Assembly: GCF_002237655.1 (NCBI RefSeq)
Contig: NZ_NOKT01000017.1
Location: 62,001-126,000, forward strand
Direction: 5' to 3'
DNA from: Streptomyces sp. XY006
GTDB lineage: Bacteria > Actinomycetota > Actinomycetes > Streptomycetales > Streptomycetaceae
Length of the DNA: 64,000 nt
The translations under genes and the position numbers were made by a program. The notes beneath the pieces were generated by a model. It searched no databases. It was given only the letters and a program-made list of their open reading frames with translations, and was not told the origin of the DNA. This document shows positions 17,867-26,297 of the stretch, piece after piece (positions within the stretch are counted from its first letter, which is position 1; each line of letters starts with the position of its first letter).

Positions 17867-18015
17867 GATGCCTCCTCCAGCAGATGCGGAGGGAAGGAGA
17901 AGCGCTCGGTGCGAGCGGTCGAACACCCCTTGGGTGTCCGTCGTGTGGCGGCAGCGGGCGAGCCGGCACCGCCAAGCCGCCGGGAGAACCCCGGAATTGA
18001 CGCTTTCGCAGAAAA

Positions 18016-18045
18016 ATTCTATCGCCGGGTGCCGGGACCTGCGAA
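18016..18045 (-). promoter_or_regulatory. Candidate promoter for the peptidase operon
   Basis: On the minus strand, TTCGCA (18045-18040), an 18-bp spacer and TAGAAT (18021-18016) match the major sigma-factor pattern; TAGAAT is close to the Streptomyces -10 consensus. It sits in an AT-rich pocket ~150 bp upstream of the metallopeptidase ATG. Confidence 0.5.
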
Positions 18046-18126
18046 TGCTGCGACGGCCCTCGGAAAGCCGGGAAAGCCGGACACGCCCGGGAAATCGACC
18101 TGGTTGAATACGCCGCTGTTGCCCGC

Positions 18127-19143
18127 TCAACCATCGGACGCGGTGTCAGACGGCGGCCCCGTCGTCCCCCGGATGCGGAGCGTCGGCGCGGCCAGGTGGA
18201 GCCGGCCCTCTCCCCCGGGCCGGGCCAGCCGGTCGAGGAGGAAGCGGGCCGCCCGGCGGCCGACGTCGTGGCCGGCGTTGTCGACGGTGGTGAGCCACAG
18301 GTGGCGCAGCCGGGACAGGCTCGTGTCGTCGTAGCCGGCGAGGGAGAGGTCGCGCGGGACGCGCATCCCGAGTTCCTCCGCGGCGGAGAGGGCGCCCACG
18401 CAGGTGATGTCGTTGACGGCGAAGACGGCGGTGGGCCGGTCGGGGCGGCTCAGCAGGCGGACCGTCGCGCGGTAGCCGCCCTCCTCGGTCATGTCGCCGG
18501 CCTCGACGACGGCCCCGTCCGCCAGGCCGTGCGCGCGCATGGTCGCCTCGAAGCTGCGGCGGCGCAGTTCGCCCACGGCCCCGAAGCCGGCCAGATGGGC
18601 GATGCGGCGGTGGCCGAGGCCGATGAGGTGCTCGGTGACCAGCCGGGCCCCCCGTTCGTCGTCGCCGGCGACCTGGTCGACGCCGGGCGGCACCGGTTCG
18701 CGGGCCCCGGCCAGGACGACCGGCATCCGCTCGGCGACGGCGCCGAGGCCCGCCGGGTCGGGCAGGGTGCCGACCACGACCAGGCCGTCGACGCGCAGGT
18801 CCAGCAGCGGGTCGGCCGCGTCCTGGCCGGTGCGGCGGTTCAGGCGGGCGTCGGCCAGCAGCATGTGCAGTCCGTGGGCGTGCAGCAGGGAGTTCAGGCC
18901 GTCGAGGAGGTCCACGAACCAGGGGTTGCGCAGGTCGTTCAGGAGGACGCCGACGGTGCGCGTGCGCTGCTCGCTGAGGCTGCGCGCGGCGGCGTTGGGC
19001 CGGTAGCCCAGCTCCCGGACGGCCCGCAGCACGGCGTCCCGTTTCTCGGGGCGGACCTGGTCGGAGCCGCGCAGCACGAGGGAGACCAGCGACTTGGAGA
19101 CGCCGGCCCGTTCGGCGACGTCGCGGATGGTCGGGGGTCTCAT
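18127..19143 (-). CDS. LacI family transcriptional regulator
   Basis: 338-residue LacI/GalR repressor. The N-terminal HTH (TIRDVAERAGVSKSLVSLVL) and hinge helix (RPNAAARSLSEQRT) precede a periplasmic-binding-like sugar domain with the typical FAVNDITCVGAL and LAGYDDTSL motifs. It is divergent from a Gfo/Idh/MocA oxidoreductase gene. Two copies of a 12-bp LacI-type operator, in exact opposite orientation, lie between them, so it very likely represses both itself and that oxidoreductase until a sugar or polyol ligand binds. The ligand is unknown; the inositol neighbourhood suggests a cyclitol or its oxidation product. Confidence 0.93.
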   Translation of the reverse strand: MRPPTIRDVAERAGVSKSLVSLVLRGSDQVRPEKRDAVLRAVRELGYRPNAAARSLSEQRTRTVGVLLNDLRNPWFVDLLDGLNSLLHAHGLHMLLADARLNRRTGQDAADPLLDLRVDGLVVVGTLPDPAGLGAVAERMPVVLAGAREPVPPGVDQVAGDDERGARLVTEHLIGLGHRRIAHLAGFGAVGELRRRSFEATMRAHGLADGAVVEAGDMTEEGGYRATVRLLSRPDRPTAVFAVNDITCVGALSAAEELGMRVPRDLSLAGYDDTSLSRLRHLWLTTVDNAGHDVGRRAARFLLDRLARPGGEGRLHLAAPTLRIRGTTGPPSDTASDG

Positions 19144-19147
19144 GACC

Positions 19148-19159
19148 TGGACCGTTCCA
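19148..19159. promoter_or_regulatory. LacI-type operator 1 (TGGACCGTTCCA)
   Basis: 12-bp imperfect palindrome with the central CG typical of LacI-family sites. It lies 5 bp upstream of the lacI ATG and overlaps the region where the -10 would fall for the minus-strand TTGACA at 19180-19175. It is the exact reverse complement of operator 2. Confidence 0.72.
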
Positions 19160-19229
19160 TGCGGGGTGTGGGCTTGTCAAAGGGTTGACAGCGTCGGGAA
19201 ACCCCGCTCAGGGTGGCCTGGACAGGTTC

Positions 19230-19241
19230 TGGAACGGTCCA
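19230..19241. promoter_or_regulatory. LacI-type operator 2 (TGGAACGGTCCA)
   Basis: Exact reverse complement of operator 1, 14 bp before the oxidoreductase ATG and downstream of a TTGACA (19185-19190) on the plus strand. Its place between promoter and start fits repression by roadblock or looping with operator 1 (82 bp centre to centre, close to eight helical turns). Confidence 0.72.
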
Positions 19242-19254
19242 AAGAGGGGCTCTC

Positions 19255-20418
19255 ATGGTGGACACGCTCGGCGTCGCCGTCGTCGGATTCGGCTGGATGG
19301 GGCGGGTGCACACCCAGGCGTACGCGCGGGTGCGGCACCACTTTCCGCGGCTGCCCCTCGTCCCGGAGCTGGTGACGGTCGCCGAGGAGGTGCCGGGCCG
19401 GGCGGAGGAGGCCGCCGCGCAGTTCGGGTTCGCCTCCACGACCCGCGACTGGCGCGAGGTGGCCGCCGATCCCCGGGTGAAGGCGGTCAGCATCACCGCG
19501 CCGAACTTCCTGCACCGCGAGATCGGCGTCGCCATGGCCGAGGCGGGCAAGCACATCTGGATCGAGAAGCCGGTCGGCCTGACCGCCGACGACGCCCGCG
19601 CGGTGGCGGACGCGGTGGCCCGGGCGGGCGTGCAGGGCGCGGTCGGCTTCAACTACCGCAACGCGCCCGCCGTCGAGGCGGCCCGCGAGCTGATCGCCGC
19701 CGGCGAGCTCGGCACCGTCACGCATGTGCGCGTCCGGCTGTTCAGCGACTACGCCGCCCATCCCGAGGGCGCTCTGACCTGGCGTTACGAGCGGAAGCGC
19801 GGCGGCAGCGGCGTGCTGGGCGACCTGGCCTCGCACGGCGTCGACCTGGCCAGGTTCCTGCTCGGCGACATCGCGTCCCTCACCGCCGACACGGCGGTCT
19901 TCCTGCCCGAGCGGGCGCGTCCCACCGGCGCGACGGCAGGCCACAGCCGCGCCTCGGGAGGTGAGCTCGGCCCGGTCGAGAACGAGGACTACGTCAGCTG
20001 CCTGCTGCGCTTCGCCTCCGGGGCGCGCGGGGTGCTGGAGGCCTGCCGGGTCTCGGTCGGGGAGCAGAACAACTACGGCTTCGAGGTGCACGGCACCAAG
20101 GGCGCGGTCTTCTGGGACTTCCGGCGCATGAACGAGCTGGGGATCAGCCGCGGCACGACGTACCAGGACCAGTCGGTCAGCACGGTGTACGTCGGCCCGG
20201 GGCACGGCGAGTTCGCCGCGTTCCAGCCGGGCGCGGCCAACGCCATGGGGTACGACGACCTGAAGGTCATCGAGGCGTACCGCTTCCTGCGCTCGGTCGC
20301 CGAGGGCACGCCGCACGGGGCGACGCTCGCGGACGCCGTGCACAGCGCGGCCGCGCTGGACGCGATGGCGCGGTCGGCGCTCAGCGGCACCTGGGCGGAG
20401 CCGGACGGGCCGCGGTGA
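19255..20418 (+). CDS. Gfo/Idh/MocA family NAD(P)-dependent oxidoreductase
   Basis: 387-residue sugar/polyol dehydrogenase. It has an N-terminal Rossmann fold (VAVVGFGWMGRVHTQAY), the family EKP motif (WIEKPVGLTADDA) whose Lys binds substrate and cofactor, and a C-terminal alpha/beta dimerisation domain with GDLASHGVDLARFLLG. The ATG at 19255 follows AGAGGGG. It is regulated with the divergent LacI gene through paired operators. It is one of four members of this family within 8 kb, next to inositol catabolism genes, so a cyclitol or its keto form is a plausible substrate, but the sequence does not show which. Confidence 0.92.
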   Translation: MVDTLGVAVVGFGWMGRVHTQAYARVRHHFPRLPLVPELVTVAEEVPGRAEEAAAQFGFASTTRDWREVAADPRVKAVSITAPNFLHREIGVAMAEAGKHIWIEKPVGLTADDARAVADAVARAGVQGAVGFNYRNAPAVEAARELIAAGELGTVTHVRVRLFSDYAAHPEGALTWRYERKRGGSGVLGDLASHGVDLARFLLGDIASLTADTAVFLPERARPTGATAGHSRASGGELGPVENEDYVSCLLRFASGARGVLEACRVSVGEQNNYGFEVHGTKGAVFWDFRRMNELGISRGTTYQDQSVSTVYVGPGHGEFAAFQPGAANAMGYDDLKVIEAYRFLRSVAEGTPHGATLADAVHSAAALDAMARSALSGTWAEPDGPR

Positions 20419-20427
20419 CGCGGGCCG

Positions 20428-21063
20428 TCAGCCCCCGGCCTGGAGCCGCCGGCCCAGGTGGACCTTCACGGGGACGAGGACGAGCCACAGCCACATGATC
20501 CGGGGGCCGGTCGCGAACACCAGCGGGACGGTGACCACGAAGACCACCACGACGGCGGCGCTGTCGAGGAGGTAGAGCCGGCTCGCCGCCTCGCTCGGCC
20601 CCTCCCGGCGCAGCCAGGGGCGCCCGGCCAGGACGGCGGCCACCGCCAGGTGGCAGGCGCCGAGCGCGGCGACCGCCCCCGCGTAGACGGCGACGGACAC
20701 GGCCTGGTCCCCGTACTCGGCGAGCAGCCGCGTCGGGAACGGGACCAGGGCCGCGACGCCGAGACCGGCGACGGAGATGCCGATCACCTGGCCGTCGACC
20801 TCCCGGACGTCCTTGAAGATCCTGCGGTGGTCCCGCCAGAAGCTCCCGAGCACCGCGACGCTCAGCGCGTAGGCCCCGAGGTCCGGGAGCAGTTCGCGCA
20901 GGGCCGCGCGGTAGGCGGCGGGGTCGAGGTCCCGGGCCACGGACAGATCGAGGACGAGCAGCGTGATGGCGATGGCGAACACGCCGTCGACCAGGGTCAC
21001 CAGCCGTTCGGGGCCGCCGTCCGGGCGCGAGGTCCACATGGGCTTGACCGTAGGGGCCGGCAC
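20428..21063 (-). CDS. TMEM175 family potassium-channel-like membrane protein
   Basis: 211-residue protein with about six hydrophobic segments. The first carries the family pattern ERLVTLVDGVFAIAITLLVLDL, in which an Arg/Asp-Gly-Phe motif starts the pore helix of TMEM175 channels. Bacterial members form potassium-permeable tetramers. The GTG at 21063 has GGGGGAC 7 nt upstream and is preferred to the ATG at 21039. It is convergent with the oxidoreductase gene (9-bp gap) and not obviously linked to the surrounding catabolic genes. Confidence 0.85.
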   Translation of the reverse strand: MPAPTVKPMWTSRPDGGPERLVTLVDGVFAIAITLLVLDLSVARDLDPAAYRAALRELLPDLGAYALSVAVLGSFWRDHRRIFKDVREVDGQVIGISVAGLGVAALVPFPTRLLAEYGDQAVSVAVYAGAVAALGACHLAVAAVLAGRPWLRREGPSEAASRLYLLDSAAVVVVFVVTVPLVFATGPRIMWLWLVLVPVKVHLGRRLQAGG

Positions 21064-21102
21064 GCGCCGTCCCCCGGACCCACGCCCGGCCCCGCACCCG
21101 GA

Positions 21103-22134
21103 TCACACGGCCGCCTGCGGGGGCATGTTGTACGGCGTCACCACCTGGATCGCCGACGGCAGGGTCGGCCCCGCCGGGGGCAGGGCGCCGTGGGCGCGCA
21201 TCACCGTGTGGCAGGCCTCGCGCACGTCCTGGCGCAGGTCGTGGTGGAGCACGGCCGACAGCCGGTGGGCGCGCAGCAGGCTGGTGTTGTCGTGGTCCAG
21301 GTCGTGCGCGACGAACACGGCGCAGTCGCGGCCCAGGTCGTCGAAGGCCCGCAGCGTGGCGATGTTGCCGCCGCCGATGGAGTAGACGGCGCGGATGTCC
21401 GGGTCGCGTTCCAGGGCGGCCCGCACCAGGTCGTACTGGGTGGCGTCCAGGCCCTGCCCCTCGGCGATCTCGACCAGGGTGCGCTCCGGGTGCCGGGCGC
21501 GCATGGCGCTGCGGAAGCCCATCTCGCGCTCCTCCTCGTTGCGGAAGAAGCCGCTGCTGAGACTGGTGAGGATGTTGCCCGGCCGCTGCCCCAGCCACTG
21601 GCCCATGAGGTACGCGGCCGTCGCCCCCGCCGCCCGGTCGTCGATGCCCACGTAGGCGAGGCGGGCGCTGGACGGCAGGTCGGTCACCAGGGTCACCACC
21701 GGGATGCCGGCGACCGCCAGCCGGCCGACCGCGGCGGTGACCTCGGGGACGTCCGGCGCCTTGAGGATCACGCCCTGCGAGCCGCGCCGGGCGATGCGGT
21801 CCAGGGTCCGCACCAGCTCACCGACCGGGCCGGTCTCGCGGAAGTGGAAACGGGAGCGCAGCACGGCCGGGTGCAGTGCCGGCAGCTCGGCCTCCAGGGC
21901 GGCCCGGATGGCGGTGGTGAAGCGCTCGGGCGCCTGCATCACCAGGTCCACCATGAACGTCCGGCCGACGAGCCGGACCTGCGTGCGCTGCCGGTCCAGG
22001 TCGGCGATGGCCTGGTGCACCTCCCGTGCGGTGCTCTCCCGCACGCCTCCCCTGCCGTTCAGGACCCGGTCGACGGTGGCCTCGCTCAGACCCGCCTGAC
22101 GTGCGATCTCCCGGATCGGGAAGGGGTGGCCCAT
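21103..22134 (-). CDS. LacI family transcriptional regulator of dioxygenase operon
   Basis: 343-residue LacI-family protein: HTH FPIREIARQAGLSEATVDRVL at the very N-terminus, then hinge and sugar-binding domain (GSQGVILKAPDVPEV; VAHDLDHDNTSLLR). The ATG at 22134 has AAGGAG 7 nt upstream; a longer frame exists but is not protein-like. It is divergent from a four-gene operon encoding a dioxygenase, an SDR and two Gfo/Idh/MocA enzymes, and probably controls it. Its C-terminal half resembles the LacI subgroup with AraC-like ligand-loop spacing common near inositol genes, but the effector is not identified. Confidence 0.92.
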   Translation of the reverse strand: MGHPFPIREIARQAGLSEATVDRVLNGRGGVRESTAREVHQAIADLDRQRTQVRLVGRTFMVDLVMQAPERFTTAIRAALEAELPALHPAVLRSRFHFRETGPVGELVRTLDRIARRGSQGVILKAPDVPEVTAAVGRLAVAGIPVVTLVTDLPSSARLAYVGIDDRAAGATAAYLMGQWLGQRPGNILTSLSSGFFRNEEEREMGFRSAMRARHPERTLVEIAEGQGLDATQYDLVRAALERDPDIRAVYSIGGGNIATLRAFDDLGRDCAVFVAHDLDHDNTSLLRAHRLSAVLHHDLRQDVREACHTVMRAHGALPPAGPTLPSAIQVVTPYNMPPQAAV

Positions 22135-22186
22135 GCGCCGGCTCCTTGAGGGGTTTTTGATGGCTCGCTGCTGGTTGTTCGAGGTG

Positions 22187-22199
22187 TTTGTACTGACAA
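22187..22199. promoter_or_regulatory. Candidate operator TTTGTACTGACAA in lacI/dioxygenase intergenic region
   Basis: TTGT-ACTG-ACAA is a palindrome with 4-bp arms midway between the divergent starts (22134 and 22244). Eleven of its first 12 bases (TTTGTACTKACA) recur in the main inositol promoter at 31443-31454 (minus strand). It could bind the adjacent LacI protein or the GntR regulator at 37903. Confidence 0.5.
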
Positions 22200-22243
22200 G
22201 AATGACAGGGCTGCGTCGCTCCATGACTCCCGAAGGGACGACG

Positions 22244-23401
22244 ATGTCCTTCACTTCCGTACACCGCCGCGCCTGGCTGTCCGAGCAGGACTGCGACCTC
22301 GACGCGTTCCGCGCGCTGGTCGAACAGGCCACCGACCCCGCCGACTATCCGCATGCCTCCGCCGTCGAGCGGAACGTGCCGGTCTACGACTGCGCCCTGC
22401 TCGAAGGCGACCGCGTGGTCCAGGCCGAGCTGGTGCGGGCCCTCGCCGACGGCCCGGGCATCGTCGTCTTCCGCGGTGCCTTCCCCGACCCGGAGGTCGT
22501 GGACCGGGCCACCGCGATGTTCGAGGGGCTCATCGCCGAACAGCGCGCCTCGGGCACCACGGCCGGCGACCACTTCGCCAAGCCGGGCGCCAACGACCGG
22601 GTGTGGAACGCCCTGGAGAAGGCGGCCCTCTACGACGCCGAGGCGTTCGCCGACTACTACGCCAACGACGTCCTCGCCCTGGTCTCCACGGCCTGGCTGG
22701 GCCCGGGCTACCAGGTCACCTCCCAGCTCAACGTGGTCAACCCGGGCGGCGCTGCACAGACCGTGCACCGCGACTACCACCTGGGCTTCCTGCCGAACGA
22801 CGTCGCCGCCGCCTATCCCGCCCACGTGCACCGCCTCTCCCCGGTGCTCACCCTCCAGGGCGCGGTCGCGCACTGCGACATGCCCGTGGAGTCGGGGCCG
22901 ACGATGTACCTGCCGCACTCGCAGAAGTACGAGCCGGGCTACCTCGCCTGGCGGCTCCCTCAGTTCCGGGCGTACTTCGAGGAGCGGTACGTGCAGCTGC
23001 CGCTGGCCAAGGGCGACGCGGTGTTCTTCAACCCGGCGCTGTTCCACGCGGCCGGCACCAACCGCTCGGCGGACATCCGCCGCATGGCCAACCTGCTGCA
23101 GGTGTCGTCGGCCTTCGGGCGCGCGATGGAGACGGTGGACCGGCAGGCCGTGGCGAACGCCGTGTATCCCGTCCTGCTGAAGCGCAAGGCCGAGGGCGCG
23201 GACCAGGCGTGGCTCGACCACGTGATCGCGGCGAGCGCGGAGGGCTACCCCTTCCCGACCAACCTGGACAGCGACCCGCCGGTCGACGGCCTGGCCCCGC
23301 CCTCCCAGGCGGATCTGCTGCGGCGGGCGCTGCGCGAGGAGTGGACGCCGCAGACGTTGCGGGACCGGCTGCGGGCCGCCGCCGAACGACGAGAGAGCTG
23401 A
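22244..23401 (+). CDS. Phytanoyl-CoA dioxygenase (PhyH) family Fe(II)/2-oxoglutarate enzyme
   Basis: 385-residue enzyme of the PhyH family, which hydroxylates C-H bonds using O2, 2-oxoglutarate and Fe(II). The iron facial triad is visible: VHRDYH supplies His and Asp in the middle, and ALFHAAGTNRS supplies the distal His plus the Arg for 2-oxoglutarate. The ATG at 22244 follows GAAGGGA. It is first in a four-gene operon with an SDR and two Gfo/Idh/MocA dehydrogenases, divergent from a LacI repressor. In that setting it may hydroxylate a polyol or demethylate an O-methyl inositol; this is speculation from context only. Confidence 0.9.
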   Translation: MSFTSVHRRAWLSEQDCDLDAFRALVEQATDPADYPHASAVERNVPVYDCALLEGDRVVQAELVRALADGPGIVVFRGAFPDPEVVDRATAMFEGLIAEQRASGTTAGDHFAKPGANDRVWNALEKAALYDAEAFADYYANDVLALVSTAWLGPGYQVTSQLNVVNPGGAAQTVHRDYHLGFLPNDVAAAYPAHVHRLSPVLTLQGAVAHCDMPVESGPTMYLPHSQKYEPGYLAWRLPQFRAYFEERYVQLPLAKGDAVFFNPALFHAAGTNRSADIRRMANLLQVSSAFGRAMETVDRQAVANAVYPVLLKRKAEGADQAWLDHVIAASAEGYPFPTNLDSDPPVDGLAPPSQADLLRRALREEWTPQTLRDRLRAAAERRES

Positions 23402-23409
23402 GGAACTCC

Positions 23410-24186
23410 ATGGGACTTCTCGACGACAAGGTCGTCCTGGTCAACGGCGGCAGCCAGGGGGTGGGCGCGGCGATCGCGCGGGCCGCGGCCCGTGAGGGAG
23501 CGGTCGTGGCCGTCACCGGGCGGCGTCCGGAGCCGGGCGAGGCGCTGGTGGCGGAGGTGACGGCCGCCGGGGCCAAGGCGATGTTCGTCCGCGCCGACCT
23601 CGCCGACGCCGGGCAGGCGAAGGCGGCCGTGGCTCAGGTGGTCGACGCGTACGGCCGGGTCGACTGCCTGGTGAACTCGGCCGGGCTGACGTCCCGGGGC
23701 ACGCTGCTCGACACCACGCCGGAGCTGTTCGACCAGCACATCGCGATCAATCTCAAGGCGCCGTTCTTCGCGATGCAGGCGGCGGTCGCGGACATGGTGG
23801 CACGCGAGGCACCCGGCACGATCGTCAACATCATCACGTCGTCGGCGCACGGCGGGCAGCCCTTCCTGGCGCCGTACGTCGCCGCCAAGGCCGGGCTGAT
23901 CGGCCTGACGCGCAACGCCGCGCACGCCCACCGCTGGGACCGGGTGCGCATCAACGGCCTCAACATCGGCTGGACGGCGACCGAGGGCGAGGACGCCACG
24001 CAGAAGACCTTCCACGGGGCCGGGGACGACTGGCGCGAGGAAGCCGCCGCGAAACTGCCCATGGGCAAGCTGGGCCAGCCGGACGAGATCGCCGACTTCG
24101 TGGTCTTCCTGCTGTCGGACCGCTCCGGTGTGGTCACCGGGTCGGTGATCGACTGGGACCAGAACGTGCTCGGCGGACTCGACTGA
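23410..24186 (+). CDS. Short-chain dehydrogenase/reductase (SDR)
   Basis: 258-residue classical SDR. The cofactor motif is NGGSQGVGAAIA (a TGxxxGxG variant), followed by NSAG, and catalytic Ser in ITSSAHGG with Tyr/Lys in APYVAAKAG. It starts 8 bp after the dioxygenase stop, so belongs to that operon. Such enzymes oxidise or reduce ring hydroxyls with NAD(P). Its role is probably to process the dioxygenase product; a direct assignment is not possible. Confidence 0.92.
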   Translation: MGLLDDKVVLVNGGSQGVGAAIARAAAREGAVVAVTGRRPEPGEALVAEVTAAGAKAMFVRADLADAGQAKAAVAQVVDAYGRVDCLVNSAGLTSRGTLLDTTPELFDQHIAINLKAPFFAMQAAVADMVAREAPGTIVNIITSSAHGGQPFLAPYVAAKAGLIGLTRNAAHAHRWDRVRINGLNIGWTATEGEDATQKTFHGAGDDWREEAAAKLPMGKLGQPDEIADFVVFLLSDRSGVVTGSVIDWDQNVLGGLD

Positions 24187-24232
24187 GACCTCCCTCGACC
24201 CACCCTCCCCTTCTCTCCAGGAGCAACACCCC

Positions 24233-25237
24233 ATGCGTATCGGAATCCTCGGCCTCGGCCGCATCGGCGCCTTCCACGCCGAGACCCTCTCCGGCCTCGA
24301 CGCGGTCGACTCCCTCGTCGTCACCGACCCGTTCGCCGAAGCCGCCAAGGCCGCCGCCGAACGGTTCGGTGCCGAGGTCGTGGACTCGCCGGAGGCGCTG
24401 CTGGCCGCCGGCGTCGACGGGATCGTCGTCGCCGCCGCCACGGACGCCCACCCCGCGCTGATCCTGGCCGGCGTCGAGGCCGGGATCCCGGTCTTCTGCG
24501 AGAAGCCCGTCGCCCGGACCATGGCCGAGGGCGTCGAGGTGCTCAGGGCCGTCCAGGGCACGGACGTGCCGATCCAGATCGGCTACAACCGCCGCTTCGA
24601 CACCGGTTTCGTCAACGCCCGTGCCGCCGTGCGCAGCGGCGAGCTCGGCACGCTGCACACGGTCCGCTCGACCACGCTGGACCCGGCGCCGCCGCCCGCC
24701 GCGTACATCGCCGCCTCCGGTGGCATCTTCCGCGACTGCTCGGTGCACGACTTCGACATCATCCGCTGGGTGACCGGGCGCGAGGTGACCGAGGTCTACG
24801 CCGTGGGCGGCAACCGCGGCGCCGACTACATCAAGGAGGCCGGCGACGCCGACACCACCGGCGCGATCCTCACCCTGGACGACGGCACCCTCGCGGTGGT
24901 CTCCAACTCCCGCCACAACGCCCGGGGGTACGACGTCCGCATGGAGATCCACGGCTTCCGGGACTCCATCGCCGTCGGCCTGGAGGACAAGCTGCCGCTG
25001 CGCTCGGTCGAGCCGGGCGTGACCTTCCCGGCGGGCACCCCGCACGACTTCTTCATGGACCGCTTCACCGCGGCCTACCGCGCCGAACTCACCGCGTTCA
25101 CCGAGGTCGTGGCCGGCACCCGCCCCTCCCCCTGCACGATCGAGGACGCGCTGGAGGCGGGCTGGATCGCCGACGCGTGCACCCTGTCGCTGTACGAGCA
25201 CCGCCCCGTGACCATCGCCGAGGTGCGGCAGGCATGA
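24233..25237 (+). CDS. Inositol 2-dehydrogenase-like Gfo/Idh/MocA oxidoreductase
   Basis: 334-residue NAD-dependent dehydrogenase most like IolG. Motifs: GILGLGRIGAFHAETL (Rossmann), FCEKPVARTM (EKP, substrate/cofactor Lys), IGYNRRFDTGF, and GGIFRDCSVHDFDIIRWVTG containing the catalytic Asp/His pair (D-x-x-x-H-D pattern) of inositol dehydrogenases. Expected reaction: myo-inositol to 2-keto-myo-inositol, or an isomer thereof. It follows the SDR by 46 bp and overlaps the next oxidoreductase by ATGA. A second IolG-like gene lies at 26298 on the opposite strand, so the two may handle different inositol isomers. Confidence 0.9.
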   Translation: MRIGILGLGRIGAFHAETLSGLDAVDSLVVTDPFAEAAKAAAERFGAEVVDSPEALLAAGVDGIVVAAATDAHPALILAGVEAGIPVFCEKPVARTMAEGVEVLRAVQGTDVPIQIGYNRRFDTGFVNARAAVRSGELGTLHTVRSTTLDPAPPPAAYIAASGGIFRDCSVHDFDIIRWVTGREVTEVYAVGGNRGADYIKEAGDADTTGAILTLDDGTLAVVSNSRHNARGYDVRMEIHGFRDSIAVGLEDKLPLRSVEPGVTFPAGTPHDFFMDRFTAAYRAELTAFTEVVAGTRPSPCTIEDALEAGWIADACTLSLYEHRPVTIAEVRQA

Positions 25238-26250
25238 GCGGCCGGGGCCGGGAGCCGCTGCGCATCGGAGTGCTGGGAGCCGCGCGGATCACCGAGCGTT
25301 CCCTGATCGCCCCGGCCCGGGCGACCGGCCACCGCCTGGTGGCGGTGGCCGCCCGCGACCGCGGCAGGGCCGAGGCGTTCGCCGCCGCGCACGGCGTGGA
25401 GCGGGTCGTGTCCTCCTACGCCGAGCTGGTCGCCGATCCGGAGATCGACGTCGTCTACAACCCGCTCGCCAACGGCCTGCACGGCCCGTGGAACCTCGCC
25501 GCCCTCGCGGCGGGCAAGCACGTGCTGTCGGAGAAGCCGTCGGCGAGCAACGCCGAGGAGGCGGCGGAGGTGCGGGCGGCCGCCGGACGGGCCGGGACGG
25601 TCTTCATGGAGGCCTTCCACTACCTCTTCCACCCCGTCACCCGCCGGCTGCACGAGCTGCTGGCCTCGGGCGAGCTCGGCGAACTGCGGCACGCCGAGGC
25701 CATGGTCGCGATCGCCGCGCCGCCGCGGAGCGACCCGCGCTGGTCGCTGCCGCTGGCCGGGGGCGCCCTGATGGACCTCGGCTGCTACAGCCTGCACGCC
25801 CTGCGCATGCTCGCCCCCTGGGCGGGCGGCGCGCCCCGCCTGACGTCGTCCCGGGCCGGGGAACGCGCGGACGCCCCCGGTGTCGACGAGTGGCTGGACG
25901 CCGGCCTGGAGTTCCCCGGCGGCGCGACCGGCTCCGCCCGCTGCCACATGGCGTACGAGGGGCTGGACATGAGCATCCGGATCGTCGGCTCCCGGGGCGA
26001 GGCGACGGCAGCCAATTTCGTCCTGCCGCAGCTGGACGACCGTGTCGTGGTCCGCACGGCCGAGGGCGAGCGCACCGAGCACCTGGGCACCCGCTCGTCG
26101 TACACGTACCAGCTGGAGGCGTTCGCCGCCCGGGTGCGCGACGGGGCGTCCCTGCCGCTGGACGCGGACGACGCGGTGACGACGATGGAGCTGATCGACG
26201 CCTGCTACCGGCGGGCCGGGTTCGAGCCCCGGCCGCGTACACGGGTCTGA
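25234..26250 (+). CDS. Gfo/Idh/MocA family oxidoreductase
   Basis: 338-residue NAD(P)-dependent oxidoreductase with Rossmann segment IGVLGAARITERSLIAPA and LSEKPSASNAEEA (EKP). The segment FMEAFHYLFHP and the GALMDLGCYSLHALR motif resemble the dihydrodiol-dehydrogenase/xylose-oxidoreductase branch rather than IolG. Its ATG overlaps the preceding TGA (ATGA), implying translational coupling. It is last in the dioxygenase operon and followed by a strong hairpin. Substrate unknown. Confidence 0.9.
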   Translation: MSGRGREPLRIGVLGAARITERSLIAPARATGHRLVAVAARDRGRAEAFAAAHGVERVVSSYAELVADPEIDVVYNPLANGLHGPWNLAALAAGKHVLSEKPSASNAEEAAEVRAAAGRAGTVFMEAFHYLFHPVTRRLHELLASGELGELRHAEAMVAIAAPPRSDPRWSLPLAGGALMDLGCYSLHALRMLAPWAGGAPRLTSSRAGERADAPGVDEWLDAGLEFPGGATGSARCHMAYEGLDMSIRIVGSRGEATAANFVLPQLDDRVVVRTAEGERTEHLGTRSSYTYQLEAFAARVRDGASLPLDADDAVTTMELIDACYRRAGFEPRPRTRV

Positions 26251-26267
26251 GGCGCACCCGCGTGTAA

Positions 26268-26296
26268 AGGGGCCCGGGGGTCGTCCCCGGGCCCCT
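26268..26296. terminator. Bidirectional terminator between convergent operons
   Basis: 12-bp perfect GC stem AGGGGCCCGGGG / CCCCGGGCCCCT with loop GTCGT. It fills the 47-bp gap between the converging dioxygenase operon and importer-iolG operon and ends one base before the iolG stop codon. Confidence 0.9.
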
Positions 26297-26297
26297 C

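Noticed and set aside
15260..18334. Open frame of 1024 codons on the plus strand
   Set aside because: Antisense to the metallopeptidase, whose catalytic motifs are clear; no protein-like features.
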